From contig JAWKRR010000061.1 of NCBI GenBank assembly GCA_041389525.1, positions 1 to 45,069 of the forward strand: DNA of 45,069 nt, read 5' to 3'. This stretch comes from JACKFB01 sp041389525 (lineage in GTDB: Bacteria; Myxococcota_A; UBA9042; PHBI01; JACKFB01). Below the pieces are notes generated by a model that searched no databases, was not told the origin of the DNA, and was given only the letters and a program-made list of their open reading frames with translations. Positions 25,325 through 32,849 of this stretch are shown here, one piece after another (within the stretch, counting starts at the first letter, position 1; each line of letters opens with the position of its first letter). The translations under genes and the position numbers were made by a program.

Positions 25325-26052
25325 GGGACATCGAGGCGCTGGTCCACGCCGTGATTCGTCAGGATCTATCTGTGGATTCGGGGGCCGCCGAGCTGGGCTG
25401 TGACCCCGCGCGCCTCGCCATCTACCGGCGCTTCATCGCCGCCCACGTCCAGAGCGCCCTCGACAAGAACTTCACCGTGCTGAAGGCGCTGCTGGGCCCC
25501 GAAGCCTGGGCCAGCCTGGGCAAGCGCTACTACGCCGAGGTCCCCGCCAGCTCGTGGGAGCTCAACGAGGCCGCCCGCCCCTTCCCCGCCTGGCTCGCCG
25601 CTCGCCAAGAGGCCGGCGACCACGCCCTGACCGCCTTTCACGTCGCCGTGGCCTCGTGGGAGTGGGAGGAGTTCGCGACCTACGTCCACCCGGCCGAGAT
25701 CCCCGCCGCAGACTCGCTGACCGCGCCGATCGTGAACCCCACGCTGTCGATCCTCGAGCTGCCCTGCCCGGTCGCCGCGTTCATGGCCGCCTGGCTGGAC
25801 GGCGCCCGCGACCAGCCGCTGCCGACGCCGGAAGACGGCGCCGAGGTGGCGTTCTTGTGGCGGCGCCCCGACACCTCGCGCGTGGCGTTTCACCAAGCGG
25901 TCGACGACCTCGTCTTCGCGGTCACGGTCGCCCACCAGGGCCTCGACCCCGCCGTCGCCGCCCGCGAAAACGGGCTGCCCGAGGCCCCCGCCCTCGCCGC
26001 CTTCGAGCGCGCGCGCCGGATGGGGCTCGTCGTCGGGCCCGCGCCGAGGTAA
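25312..26052 (+). CDS. DUF2063 / HvfC-BufC-like MNIO partner protein
   Basis: 246 residues from GTG 25312, with GGGGAGG seven bases upstream inside the end of the MNIO gene. The N-terminal half has the DUF2063 pattern: LAIYRRFIAAHVQSALDKNF, then LKALLGPEAWASLGKRYYAE, then FPAWLA. The C-terminal part (VEVAFLWRRPDTSRVAFHQ-like; NPTLSILELPCPV) matches the region that follows in HvfC/BufC. In known systems this partner binds the precursor and brings it to the MNIO enzyme. No DoxX-type membrane protein (HvfD) is encoded next to it, unlike many such operons. Confidence 0.85.
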   Translation: MAPLRDIEALVHAVIRQDLSVDSGAAELGCDPARLAIYRRFIAAHVQSALDKNFTVLKALLGPEAWASLGKRYYAEVPASSWELNEAARPFPAWLAARQEAGDHALTAFHVAVASWEWEEFATYVHPAEIPAADSLTAPIVNPTLSILELPCPVAAFMAAWLDGARDQPLPTPEDGAEVAFLWRRPDTSRVAFHQAVDDLVFAVTVAHQGLDPAVAARENGLPEAPALAAFERARRMGLVVGPAPR

Positions 26053-26066
26053 AACGGGCGTCAGCT

Positions 26067-26843
26067 ATGACTCAGCGCCCCCGCACCACCGTCGTCATCC
26101 CCTGCTACAACGAGGCCGCGCGCCTCCGCGAGCAGGAGGTCGCCGCCCTCATCACCGACCCGCGGGTCCAGGTGCTGCTGGTGGACGACGGCTCGACCGA
26201 CGGCACCGAGGCCTTGCTGCGCCGCATCGCCGCGTCGTCCAAGGGCCGCGTGAGCTGGGTCGCCATGGCGCGCAACGGCGGCAAGGCGGAAGCGGTGCGG
26301 CACGGCATGCAGCGCGCGCTGGCTGAGGGTGCGGAGATCACCGGCTACCTCGACGCCGACTTCGCCACACCCGCCTCCGAGATGCTGCGGCTGCTCGACG
26401 CGCTGGTCGCGTCGGACGCCCAGGTCGCCATGGGCGCGCGCATCTCGCGGCTGGGCGCCGACATTCAGCGCAGCCCGCACCGCCACTACCTCGGCCGCGT
26501 GTTCGCCACGGCGGCGTCGGTGGTCTTGGGCCTGCGCGTGTACGACACCCAGTGCGGCGCGAAGCTTTTTCGGGCCAGCCCCGCGCTCACCACCGCGCTG
26601 GACTCGCCGTTCGACTCGCGTTGGATCTTCGACGTCGAGCTGCTCGGCCGGCTGGTCACGGCGTCGGGCGAGGCGCACGCCCTGTCGGCGGCGGACTTTC
26701 TGGAGGTGCCGCTGCGCACCTGGCACGACGTGGCGGGCTCGAAGCTGCGGCCGGGCGGGATGGCGTCGGCGGGCCTCGAGCTCTTGCGCCTGGGCGGCCG
26801 CGCGCTGCGAGATCGCGACACGGCGTTTCGCAGGCGCCCGTGA
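26067..26843 (+). CDS. GT2 family glycosyltransferase (polyprenyl-phosphate sugar transferase-like)
   Basis: 258 residues from ATG 26067, 14 bases after the DUF2063 stop. The GT-A fold motifs are TVVIPCYNEAARL at the N-terminus, VLLVDDGSTDGT, then ARNGGKAEAVRHGM and GYLDADFATPASEM, which contains the metal-binding DAD. Later motifs YDTQCGAKLFRAS and SRWIFDVELLGRL are typical of dolichyl-phosphate beta-glucosyltransferase (ALG5-like) and related enzymes that load a sugar on a lipid phosphate. No membrane segment is seen at the C-terminus, unlike ALG5. It may supply sugar donors to GT-C transferases such as the one at 18527-20725. A link to the peptide cluster is uncertain. Confidence 0.85.
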   Translation: MTQRPRTTVVIPCYNEAARLREQEVAALITDPRVQVLLVDDGSTDGTEALLRRIAASSKGRVSWVAMARNGGKAEAVRHGMQRALAEGAEITGYLDADFATPASEMLRLLDALVASDAQVAMGARISRLGADIQRSPHRHYLGRVFATAASVVLGLRVYDTQCGAKLFRASPALTTALDSPFDSRWIFDVELLGRLVTASGEAHALSAADFLEVPLRTWHDVAGSKLRPGGMASAGLELLRLGGRALRDRDTAFRRRP

Positions 26844-26888
26844 CCCGCGACGGCGGCGGGCTGATAACAGCGCGTCGCGTTCCAAACG

Positions 26889-26917
26889 TTGAACGGGAAG
26901 CGCGGGGCGCCTAGCAT
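26889..26917 (+). promoter_or_regulatory. Sigma-70-like promoter of Tat-exported lipoprotein gene
   Basis: TTGAAC (26889-26894) and TAGCAT (26912-26917) are separated by 17 bases. They lie about 40 bases before the ATG, which has GGAGGG at 26945-26950. The match is good for so GC-rich a genome, but it is a sequence match only. Confidence 0.5.
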
Positions 26918-26956
26918 CGACCCCACGTGCTGCAACAGGTCCACGGAGGGTGCGCG

Positions 26957-27607
26957 ATGGCGGCTGAGAATCAGGGCGGATCGAAGCAAGATCGGCGCGT
27001 CTTCCTGGCGCAGCTTGGCGGCGCGGTCGTCGGCGGCGTAGCCATCCTGAACCTGCCTGGCTGCGAGACCGCTCCAGGCGACGCGGTGGCGCCCGAAGAT
27101 GGCGACTTCGAGATGCACGGTCCCATCGAGATGGCGACGGAGGAGCTGCAGCAGCCGCTTCAGCCGAGCGCGATGGCGCTCTTCGCGCCCTACGATGACG
27201 GCACGCCCTTTTCGGGTCACTGGGCCGTCGGGCACGCCATCCGCGGCAAACAGGACCAAGTCCGCGTCGTCCTGGTCGACACCGAGACGGGCGGGCACGC
27301 CGAGCTCGATCTGTATCGACGCGAGCTGGCGATTCAGCCGATCGCGGCGTCGGCGCTCTTCGGGTTCTACCTGGACAACGACGGCCGCGGCGACGTGAAG
27401 ACGCCCCGCCACCTCGAGCGCTTGGCCCAGCGGCTGGCCGAGATCGTTACGGCGACCGAGGCCTTCGTCGAGGTGGCCTGGGAGGTCCCGACGATGCGCG
27501 CCGCGAGCGAGCTGCGCCGGCAGCAGCTCGAGGCGATGCGGTCGAAGCCGACGCTCAGCGGCGACGCACCCCAGACCATGGCCGAGGCGGCGCTGCTCCT
27601 CGAGTAG
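26957..27607 (+). CDS. Tat-exported lipoprotein with domain shared with the GT-C-like protein
   Basis: 216 residues from ATG 26957 (GGAGGG six bases upstream). The N-terminus has a twin-arginine signal (QDRRVFLAQLGGAVVGG) that ends in LPGC36, so it may be a Tat-dependent lipoprotein. Residues about 72-175 form a domain beginning ALFAPYDDGTPFSGHWAVG and continuing with QVRVVLVDTETG, HAELDLYRRE and HLERLAQRLAEIV. The periplasmic N-domain of the GT-C-like protein (residues 55-160) has the same order: LLAPYAPGGP, ESWAIGD, IRIALTG and LARAAAALLAAI. I know no name for this domain. Tat export suggests folding before export or a bound cofactor. Convergent with ppk2 across tandem 15-base repeats. Confidence 0.7.
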   Translation: MAAENQGGSKQDRRVFLAQLGGAVVGGVAILNLPGCETAPGDAVAPEDGDFEMHGPIEMATEELQQPLQPSAMALFAPYDDGTPFSGHWAVGHAIRGKQDQVRVVLVDTETGGHAELDLYRRELAIQPIAASALFGFYLDNDGRGDVKTPRHLERLAQRLAEIVTATEAFVEVAWEVPTMRAASELRRQQLEAMRSKPTLSGDAPQTMAEAALLLE

Positions 27608-27626
27608 GCGCTGGGACGCAGCCGAT

Positions 27627-27670
27627 CTCGGGCTGGCTTGGCTCGGGCTGGCTTGGCTCGGGCTGGCTTA
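27627..27670 (+). repeat. Three tandem 15-base CTCGGGCTGGCTTGG units
   Basis: Units at 27627-27641, 27642-27656 and 27657-27670 share CTCGGGCTGGCTT. They span the gap between the Tat lipoprotein stop and the end of the convergent ppk2 gene, reaching three bases into its stop region. The same core occurs in the convergent spacer at 8660-8849. Confidence 0.8.
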
Positions 27671-28540
27671 TTCGGCCACGAGGCGCGCGCGGCTCGCGTC
27701 GAGCTTTGCGCGTTCGGCGGCCGCGAGCACCGGAGGCTGAGGGTTCACCTGCTCCAGGGTGCGCACGACGATGTCGGCGACCTGAGCGCGCATCCAGTCC
27801 TTGTCGTCCGCCGGGATCGCGTACCAGGGCGCGTGCGGGCGCGAGGTCGCGCGCAGGGCCTCCTCGTAGGCGGCCATGTAGGCCGGCCAGTGCTGGCGCT
27901 CCTCGACGTCGCGCGAGGAGAACTTCCAGTGTTTGTCGGGGTTGTCGATGCGCGCCATGAAGCGCTTCTTCTGCTCGGCCAACGACACGTTGAGCCAGAA
28001 CTTCAGGACGATGGTGCCGCTGCGGGCCAGATGGGCCTCGTGGCTGCGGATGGCCTCGTAGCGGTTCTGCCACAGGGTCTCCAGCGGTGGCGCGTCGGGC
28101 AGCCGCTGGGCCGCGAGGTAGGCCGGGTGGACGCGGACCACCAGCACCTCCTCGTAGTAGCTGCGGTTGAAGACGCCGATGCAGCCACGCTCGGGCAAGC
28201 GCCGCGCGGTGCGCCAGAGGAAGTCGTGGTCCAGCTCTTCGGCGGACGGCGCCTTGAAGCTCGAGACCTGACAGCCGGCGGGGTTCACGCCCGTGAGCAG
28301 CGCGCGGATCGTGCCGTCTTTGCCCGCGGCGTCCATGGCCTGAAAGACCAGCAAGACGCTGTAGGAATCCGAGGCGTAGAGGCGCTCTTGAAGGTCGCCG
28401 AGGCGGTCGACGAGGTCTTTGAGCTGATCCTCGAGCGCGTCGTCGCCAGGGGCGCCCTTGGGCTTGTCGGTCGGCTGATCGGCGACTCTGAACGTGCCGT
28501 CGAAGCCGACGAGGTAGGGAGACTCGACTGCCGTGACCAT
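27668..28540 (-). CDS. ppk2: Polyphosphate kinase 2 family protein
   Basis: 290 residues from ATG 28540. The P-loop kinase fold is clear: Walker A in FQAMDAAGKDGTI (Lys74), the SSFKAPSAEELDHDFLWR segment, then RRLPERGCIGVFNRSYYEEV and LVVRVHP, the lid and Walker B region typical of the PPK2 branch with FNRSYYE rather than FDRSWY. IVLKFWLNVSLAEQKKRF and NPDKHWKFSSRD complete the signature. PPK2 enzymes transfer phosphate from polyphosphate to nucleoside mono- or diphosphates, in the direction AMP to ADP or ADP to ATP. Which subclass applies cannot be settled by eye. The upstream gene on this strand is the Cys-rich surface protein, separated by a terminator-like hairpin. Confidence 0.92.
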   Translation of the reverse strand: MVTAVESPYLVGFDGTFRVADQPTDKPKGAPGDDALEDQLKDLVDRLGDLQERLYASDSYSVLLVFQAMDAAGKDGTIRALLTGVNPAGCQVSSFKAPSAEELDHDFLWRTARRLPERGCIGVFNRSYYEEVLVVRVHPAYLAAQRLPDAPPLETLWQNRYEAIRSHEAHLARSGTIVLKFWLNVSLAEQKKRFMARIDNPDKHWKFSSRDVEERQHWPAYMAAYEEALRATSRPHAPWYAIPADDKDWMRAQVADIVVRTLEQVNPQPPVLAAAERAKLDASRARLVAE

Positions 28541-28549
28541 AAAACGACT

Positions 28550-28592
28550 CCGCGGGCTCGGTGTGCAGGGATCCTACACTCCGAGCCCGCGG
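28550..28592 (-). terminator. Hairpin terminator of the Cys-rich surface protein gene
   Basis: A 43-base near-palindrome has a 12-base perfect outer stem (CCGCGGGCTCGG with CCGAGCCCGCGG), further pairing inwards and GGATCC at the centre. Read on the minus strand it is followed by AGTCGTTTT directly before the ppk2 ATG. It probably ends transcription of the 28637-31774 gene and separates it from ppk2. Confidence 0.6.
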
Positions 28593-28636
28593 GCGTCGCG
28601 TCTCACGGGTGGCCGATCAGCGCGGCCGGATGAGGC

Positions 28637-31600
28637 TTATTGCGCCTTGGTGCCGAAGTCCTTCATGCAGGCGATGAACTCGGGGTTCTCGCTCCACGAG
28701 CAGGCGCCGTCCGCGCCGAACGCGCCGCACTTGGCCAGCTTGTAGCACGCGTACCAAGGCTGCCACTCGCAGGTCGAGGCCATGGGCTCCGACGCGCAGA
28801 TCTGACCCGAGCAGCCGGTCGCCTGGCACTCGCCCTTGGGCGCGTCCACGCAGATGCCGGCGGGCGGGGGCGGCAGCGGGTCGCCGCAGTCCTCGGGGGT
28901 GCAGGGGATCGCGGCGGGCTTCTGGGCCGCGTCGAGCTGGCAGACCTGGCCCGCGGGGCAGTCCATCGCGTCCCAGCAGTAGGTGGGCTGGGGCGTCGCG
29001 ACCTTGCAGTAGCCCTTGCAGGAGGGCTCGATAGCGCAGTCGCAGTCGGGCTCGCCGGCCGGGCAGGCGCAGCCCGAGCAGACCTGAACCGCGCAGTAGT
29101 AGCCGGGCTTGCAGTCGGAGTCGGCGCCGCAGTCGTAGGCGGGGCCGGCGTCGCTGCAAGTTCCGTAGCACTGCATCGTGTCGGTGCAGGAGCAGTCCTC
29201 ACCGGGCACGCAGGCGCAGCCCTCGCAGACCTCGATGTCGCACTGCTGACCGGCGGGGCACGGCATCGTGGTCGAGCAGGTGCCCTCGCCGGGACCCGCC
29301 TCGCACAGGCCGTAGCAGACCGCGGGGCAGGGCATTCCGGCCGTGCACCAGGGCGGGGTCAGGCAGTAGTCGGTGGTGTTGCAGTGCGCGTTCGGACCGC
29401 ACTCCTGGTCGCTGAGGCACTGCCCGGTGACCGGCTCGACCGGCACGCACTGGGGCAGGCAGGCGATCAGCGCGGTCGGCGAGAAGACGATCGGTCCGCA
29501 CTCGCAGGCGTACCCCTTCTTGCAGTCCGCGTCGCTCTGGCAGAAGGCGGGCGCGGGGTCCACGCACTGGCCGTAGCAGACGGCGTCACAGGCGTCGTCG
29601 GGGCCACAGCCGGGCGGGGCGTTGCAGTAGTCGATGGTGTTGCAGACCTGGCCGTTGGCGCAGTCGGAGTCCTGCCAGCAGCTGGTCGGGGCCGGGTCGG
29701 GGATGCACTGCGGGAAGCAGGCGATCTTGCCGGCCGGGTCGGCGCCACCCCACGGGCCGCAGCCGCAGATCTCGCCCTTGCCGCAGTCGTTGTCGGAGGT
29801 GCAGGGCTGCGGCGGGAGGTCCTCGCAGTAGCCGAAGCAGGGGCCGCAGTCGCAGGGGAGCGGGTCGGCGTTGGGATCGGTGGGATCGACTGGGCAGTTG
29901 CAGGACGGGCAGGCGAGCAGGCACTGCTGGCCGGGGCCGCACTCGCTGTCATCGCTGCACTCGACCGGCGGCTCTTCGATGGGCAGGCACTGCTGCCAGC
30001 AGGCGATGAGCGCCGTCGCGGGCGTGCCGGCCGGGAAGGGGCCGCAGCCGCAGTACTCGCCCTTGCCGCAGTCCGCGTCGGTGCTGCAGGGCTCCGGCGG
30101 GGCGTCGACGCAGGTGCCGACGCAGGGACCGCAGTCGCAGGGGAAGGGCGCGAAGTTCGGGTCCGCCGGGTCACCCTCGAAGGGGCAGAAGCAGTCAGGG
30201 CAAGCGACTTGGCAGATCTGGCCGGGTCCGCACTGCGAGTCGGTCTGGCAGTCGACGGGCGGCTCTTCGATGGGCAGGCACTGGAGATTGCAGGCGATGA
30301 GCGCGTTCGGCGTGAAGGGCATGGGGCCGCAGCCGCAGTACTCGCCCTTGCCGCAGTCGGCGTCGCTGGTGCAGGTCGGGGGCGGCTCCTCGATCGGCAT
30401 GCACTGAAGGAAGCAGGGGAACGCGGCGTCGCCCGGAGCTTCCGGTGCGCCGGCGAAGTCCCAGGAGCAACCGCAGTATTCGCCCTTGCCGCAGTCGGAG
30501 TCGTCGTTGCAGGAGACCGGGGGCTCCTCGATCGGCAGGCACTGGAGGAAGCAGGGCGGCGCGGCGCCGGCCGGGTCGGCGTCAGGCGCGCCGGCGAAGT
30601 CCCAGGAGCAACCGCAGTACTCGCCCTTGCCGCAGTCGGAGTCGTCGGAGCAGCCCGTGGGGCCGTCCTCGACGCAGTAGCCGGTGCAGACCGCCGGGCA
30701 GGCCATGCCGGGCTTGCAGCCGGGCGGCGGCATGCAGACGCCGTCCGAGACGCTGCAGTGGGTGCCGGCGCCACAGTCCTGGTCGCCGTAGCACACCTTG
30801 CTGGGGACGATCTCTTCGCAGGTGCCGTAGCAGGGCGGGCAGTAGTCAGGCGTGCAGGGGGCGCCGGGGCAGATGCCCGTCGCGCAGTACTTGCCCTCGC
30901 CGCACTCCGAGTCGGTCAAGCAGGAGTCCTTGGGACCGGCGTGGTCCTTCAGGCACTGCTCGAAGGCCTCGTTCTTCTGCCATCCGCACGAGCCGTCCGC
31001 CGCGAAGTTTCCGCACTTGGTCAGCGCGAGGCACTCGTACCAAGCCTCGTACACGCAGGGCGTGAAGAGGGTCTCGCTGGAGCAGACCTCGCCGGAGCAG
31101 CCCGTCTCGATGCACGGGGCGGGCTTGGTCGGCACGCACTGGAAGAAGCAGACGTCGCAGGCGGGGCAGTTCGGATCCTGCGTGCACTGGCAGGTCGAGC
31201 CGGCCTTACAGTCCTTGTCGGACTGGCACTGCACCGGGTTCGCGACCGGCACGCACGTGTTGCCCTTGCAGGCCTCGTCCGGGCCGCAGTCGGCGTCGGT
31301 GGTGCATTCCAAGCTGATGCAGATACCCGCGACGCAGCTCTGGTCGAGCGCGCAGTCCTTGGAGGTGACACACGCCGGCGGGTTGATCACCGGCACGCAG
31401 ATGCCTTCCTGGCACACCGTGGTCGAACCGCAATCCGCGTTGGAGGTACACGCGGGCGGTTGGACGCTGACGCACTCGGCGTTGACACACTGCCCGCCGG
31501 GACACTCGGCGTCGCTGGTACACCCGGTGGTGCCCGAACACTCAAATGAACACACGGTGTTCGTACAGTCCCAGGTGCCGACGCAGTCCACGTCTGGCAG

Positions 31601-31774
31601 GAACTTCTCGCAATCAATCGCGGCTGAGCACTCGCCCTCTTGGCCGAATCCTGGTCCGCCGCCGCCGCCGCTATTGCCGAGGCAACCGTTGTCGGAATTC
31701 GCGCCCATGCTGACCAACGCAACAAGTGCGAGGCCAGGGAGCCAAGGGTTTCGCCATCGTGTCTGCGAGCGCAT
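28637..31774 (-). CDS. Giant Cys-rich surface protein (1045 aa) with duplicated eight-Cys-cluster domain
   Basis: Start ATG 31774, with GGAGG six bases upstream. A signal peptide (WLPGLALVALVSMGANS) is followed by a Gly-rich stretch. The rest is a chain of short disulfide-type units such as CTSDAECPGGQCV, CSDDSDCGKGEYCGC and CSTDADCGKGEYCGC. DCGKGEYCGC occurs five times, often after the linker LPIEEPP. Two copies of a different module, about residues 213-265 and the C-terminal 60 residues, read ETGCSGEVCSSE...WYECLALTKCG and ATGCSGQICASE...WYACYKLAKCG. They match the 'eight-cysteine-cluster' type found in bacterial secreted proteins. No catalytic motif is visible. It is likely an extended surface fibre or adhesin. 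An antisense frame of comparable length on the plus strand is a codon-bias shadow. Confidence 0.82.
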   Translation of the reverse strand: MRSQTRWRNPWLPGLALVALVSMGANSDNGCLGNSGGGGGPGFGQEGECSAAIDCEKFLPDVDCVGTWDCTNTVCSFECSGTTGCTSDAECPGGQCVNAECVSVQPPACTSNADCGSTTVCQEGICVPVINPPACVTSKDCALDQSCVAGICISLECTTDADCGPDEACKGNTCVPVANPVQCQSDKDCKAGSTCQCTQDPNCPACDVCFFQCVPTKPAPCIETGCSGEVCSSETLFTPCVYEAWYECLALTKCGNFAADGSCGWQKNEAFEQCLKDHAGPKDSCLTDSECGEGKYCATGICPGAPCTPDYCPPCYGTCEEIVPSKVCYGDQDCGAGTHCSVSDGVCMPPPGCKPGMACPAVCTGYCVEDGPTGCSDDSDCGKGEYCGCSWDFAGAPDADPAGAAPPCFLQCLPIEEPPVSCNDDSDCGKGEYCGCSWDFAGAPEAPGDAAFPCFLQCMPIEEPPPTCTSDADCGKGEYCGCGPMPFTPNALIACNLQCLPIEEPPVDCQTDSQCGPGQICQVACPDCFCPFEGDPADPNFAPFPCDCGPCVGTCVDAPPEPCSTDADCGKGEYCGCGPFPAGTPATALIACWQQCLPIEEPPVECSDDSECGPGQQCLLACPSCNCPVDPTDPNADPLPCDCGPCFGYCEDLPPQPCTSDNDCGKGEICGCGPWGGADPAGKIACFPQCIPDPAPTSCWQDSDCANGQVCNTIDYCNAPPGCGPDDACDAVCYGQCVDPAPAFCQSDADCKKGYACECGPIVFSPTALIACLPQCVPVEPVTGQCLSDQECGPNAHCNTTDYCLTPPWCTAGMPCPAVCYGLCEAGPGEGTCSTTMPCPAGQQCDIEVCEGCACVPGEDCSCTDTMQCYGTCSDAGPAYDCGADSDCKPGYYCAVQVCSGCACPAGEPDCDCAIEPSCKGYCKVATPQPTYCWDAMDCPAGQVCQLDAAQKPAAIPCTPEDCGDPLPPPPAGICVDAPKGECQATGCSGQICASEPMASTCEWQPWYACYKLAKCGAFGADGACSWSENPEFIACMKDFGTKAQ

Positions 31775-32091
31775 CGTCGTCCTCCAGTAAATTCGTGCCG
31801 CCAGGCTTCTCAGTGTCAGTTCACGATCTGTGCCAGCTTCGTCGGCTTTTTTTCAGTCCGTGATTCCCGAGTGATTTCGCACCGCCGTACACAGCGTGCG
31901 CAGGTCGGAATCGGATGGGGCGTGTGTCGGTACAACACGGGTGGTGCATTTTTCTACACTTTGGCTGCTAAGCCTCACCCTCGCTGAACTCGGCGCTGCT
32001 CATCCGGTGCGGCCCATTGTAGCTGTGATGGGCCAAGGTAGCGAGATCAAACGCCGTTGACCCGCTGCCAGCAAGGGGTTCCGCCGACGGA
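31775..32091. other. AT-richer spacer upstream of the Cys-rich gene
   Basis: About 317 bases without a gene between two minus-strand genes. It is clearly less GC-rich than its surroundings (runs of T at 31847-31853 and 31950-31954) and likely holds the promoter of the 28637-31774 gene. I could not name a confident -35/-10 pair. Confidence 0.5.
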
Positions 32092-32100
32092 CTACCCCTT
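32073..32100 (-). terminator. Hairpin at the end of the cupin-like gene
   Basis: AAGGGGT (32073-32079) pairs with ACCCCTT (32094-32100), with a further TCCG/CGGA pair inside. The stem includes the TAG stop of the minus-strand gene. No T-tract follows on the minus strand, so it may be an RNA-end protecting hairpin. Confidence 0.35.
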
Positions 32101-32640
32101 TGAGGCGCCGCCACCGGCCTTGCCGCGCTCGGCGCCGGCCGGCATCCACGGTCCATGCCCCACGGGCACCACCGCGCTCTCGCCCGTGCTGGGATCGAAG
32201 ACGCGGGTGCCTTCGACCTCGCAGGTCAGCAGGCTGAGGACGAGCGCGCCCGTGGGCGAGACGTGACTCTGAATCCACGGCGCGCGCGCGAGCAGCACGT
32301 CGGGCCCCTTGACCCGCCGCACGCCGATTTGCACGAGCGCGCCGTCGTCCACGCGCCAGCTCTTCTCGTGCATCTCGCCGCTGATGACGCAGTGCAACGC
32401 GCGACCCGCCGGGATCTCCATCGGCGCGGTCTCGCGAGCCGCGGCGTACCGCGTGAGCATCACCGTGCCCTCCGGCCCGGCGAAGATCGGCGTCTGAGCG
32501 CACGGCCTGCCCGCTTGCACACGCGGCAAGTTGCTCTCGCCGATCGCGGCGGTGTGAGCCAGCTCCCCGGCGGCCGGCAGGGCCTCGGGTAGTCCGCCCG
32601 CACATGCGCGCAAGAGCTCTCGCCAGTCGTCGTTCGTCAT
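32092..32640 (-). CDS. Small hypothetical protein, possibly cupin-like
   Basis: 182 residues from ATG 32640 (AGGCGGGA upstream). The frame is open upstream, but that part is not coding in style. The N-terminus TNDDWRELLRACAGGLPEAL is helical. The middle (MEIPAGRALHCVISGEMHEK, then ALVQIGVRRVKGPDVLLARA) has the strand-turn rhythm of a small beta-barrel such as a cupin or cyclic-nucleotide-binding fold. The usual two-His cupin metal motif is not evident. The end is VVPVGHGPWMPAGAERGKA. I cannot assign a function. It is divergent from the FHA protein gene, which may be worth noting if the two share regulation. Confidence 0.6.
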   Translation of the reverse strand: MTNDDWRELLRACAGGLPEALPAAGELAHTAAIGESNLPRVQAGRPCAQTPIFAGPEGTVMLTRYAAARETAPMEIPAGRALHCVISGEMHEKSWRVDDGALVQIGVRRVKGPDVLLARAPWIQSHVSPTGALVLSLLTCEVEGTRVFDPSTGESAVVPVGHGPWMPAGAERGKAGGGASKG

Positions 32641-32849
32641 CGTCCCGCCTGGGGTGTGGATCCGGTCAAGCGAGCCTCTTTTGGCCTGCGCAGTCAAGCG
32701 CCTCGCCAGGGCCTGAATCCGCCACCGCTTCCGGGATTCGCCCGCCCGCGCGGGCCCAGGCGGTGGATTCACGAGGGTCCGGCACCGTTGACGAGGCCGG
32801 CGTGCCATCCCATGCTTCGACGCAGGCGGCACGGGCCAAGACCGGGTGG

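Noticed and set aside
28640..31549. 969-codon plus-strand open frame opposite the Cys-rich gene
   Set aside because: It mirrors the Cys codon pattern of the real gene, has an Ala/Gly/Arg-rich product and no ribosome binding site logic. The minus-strand protein has clear Cys modules and a signal peptide.
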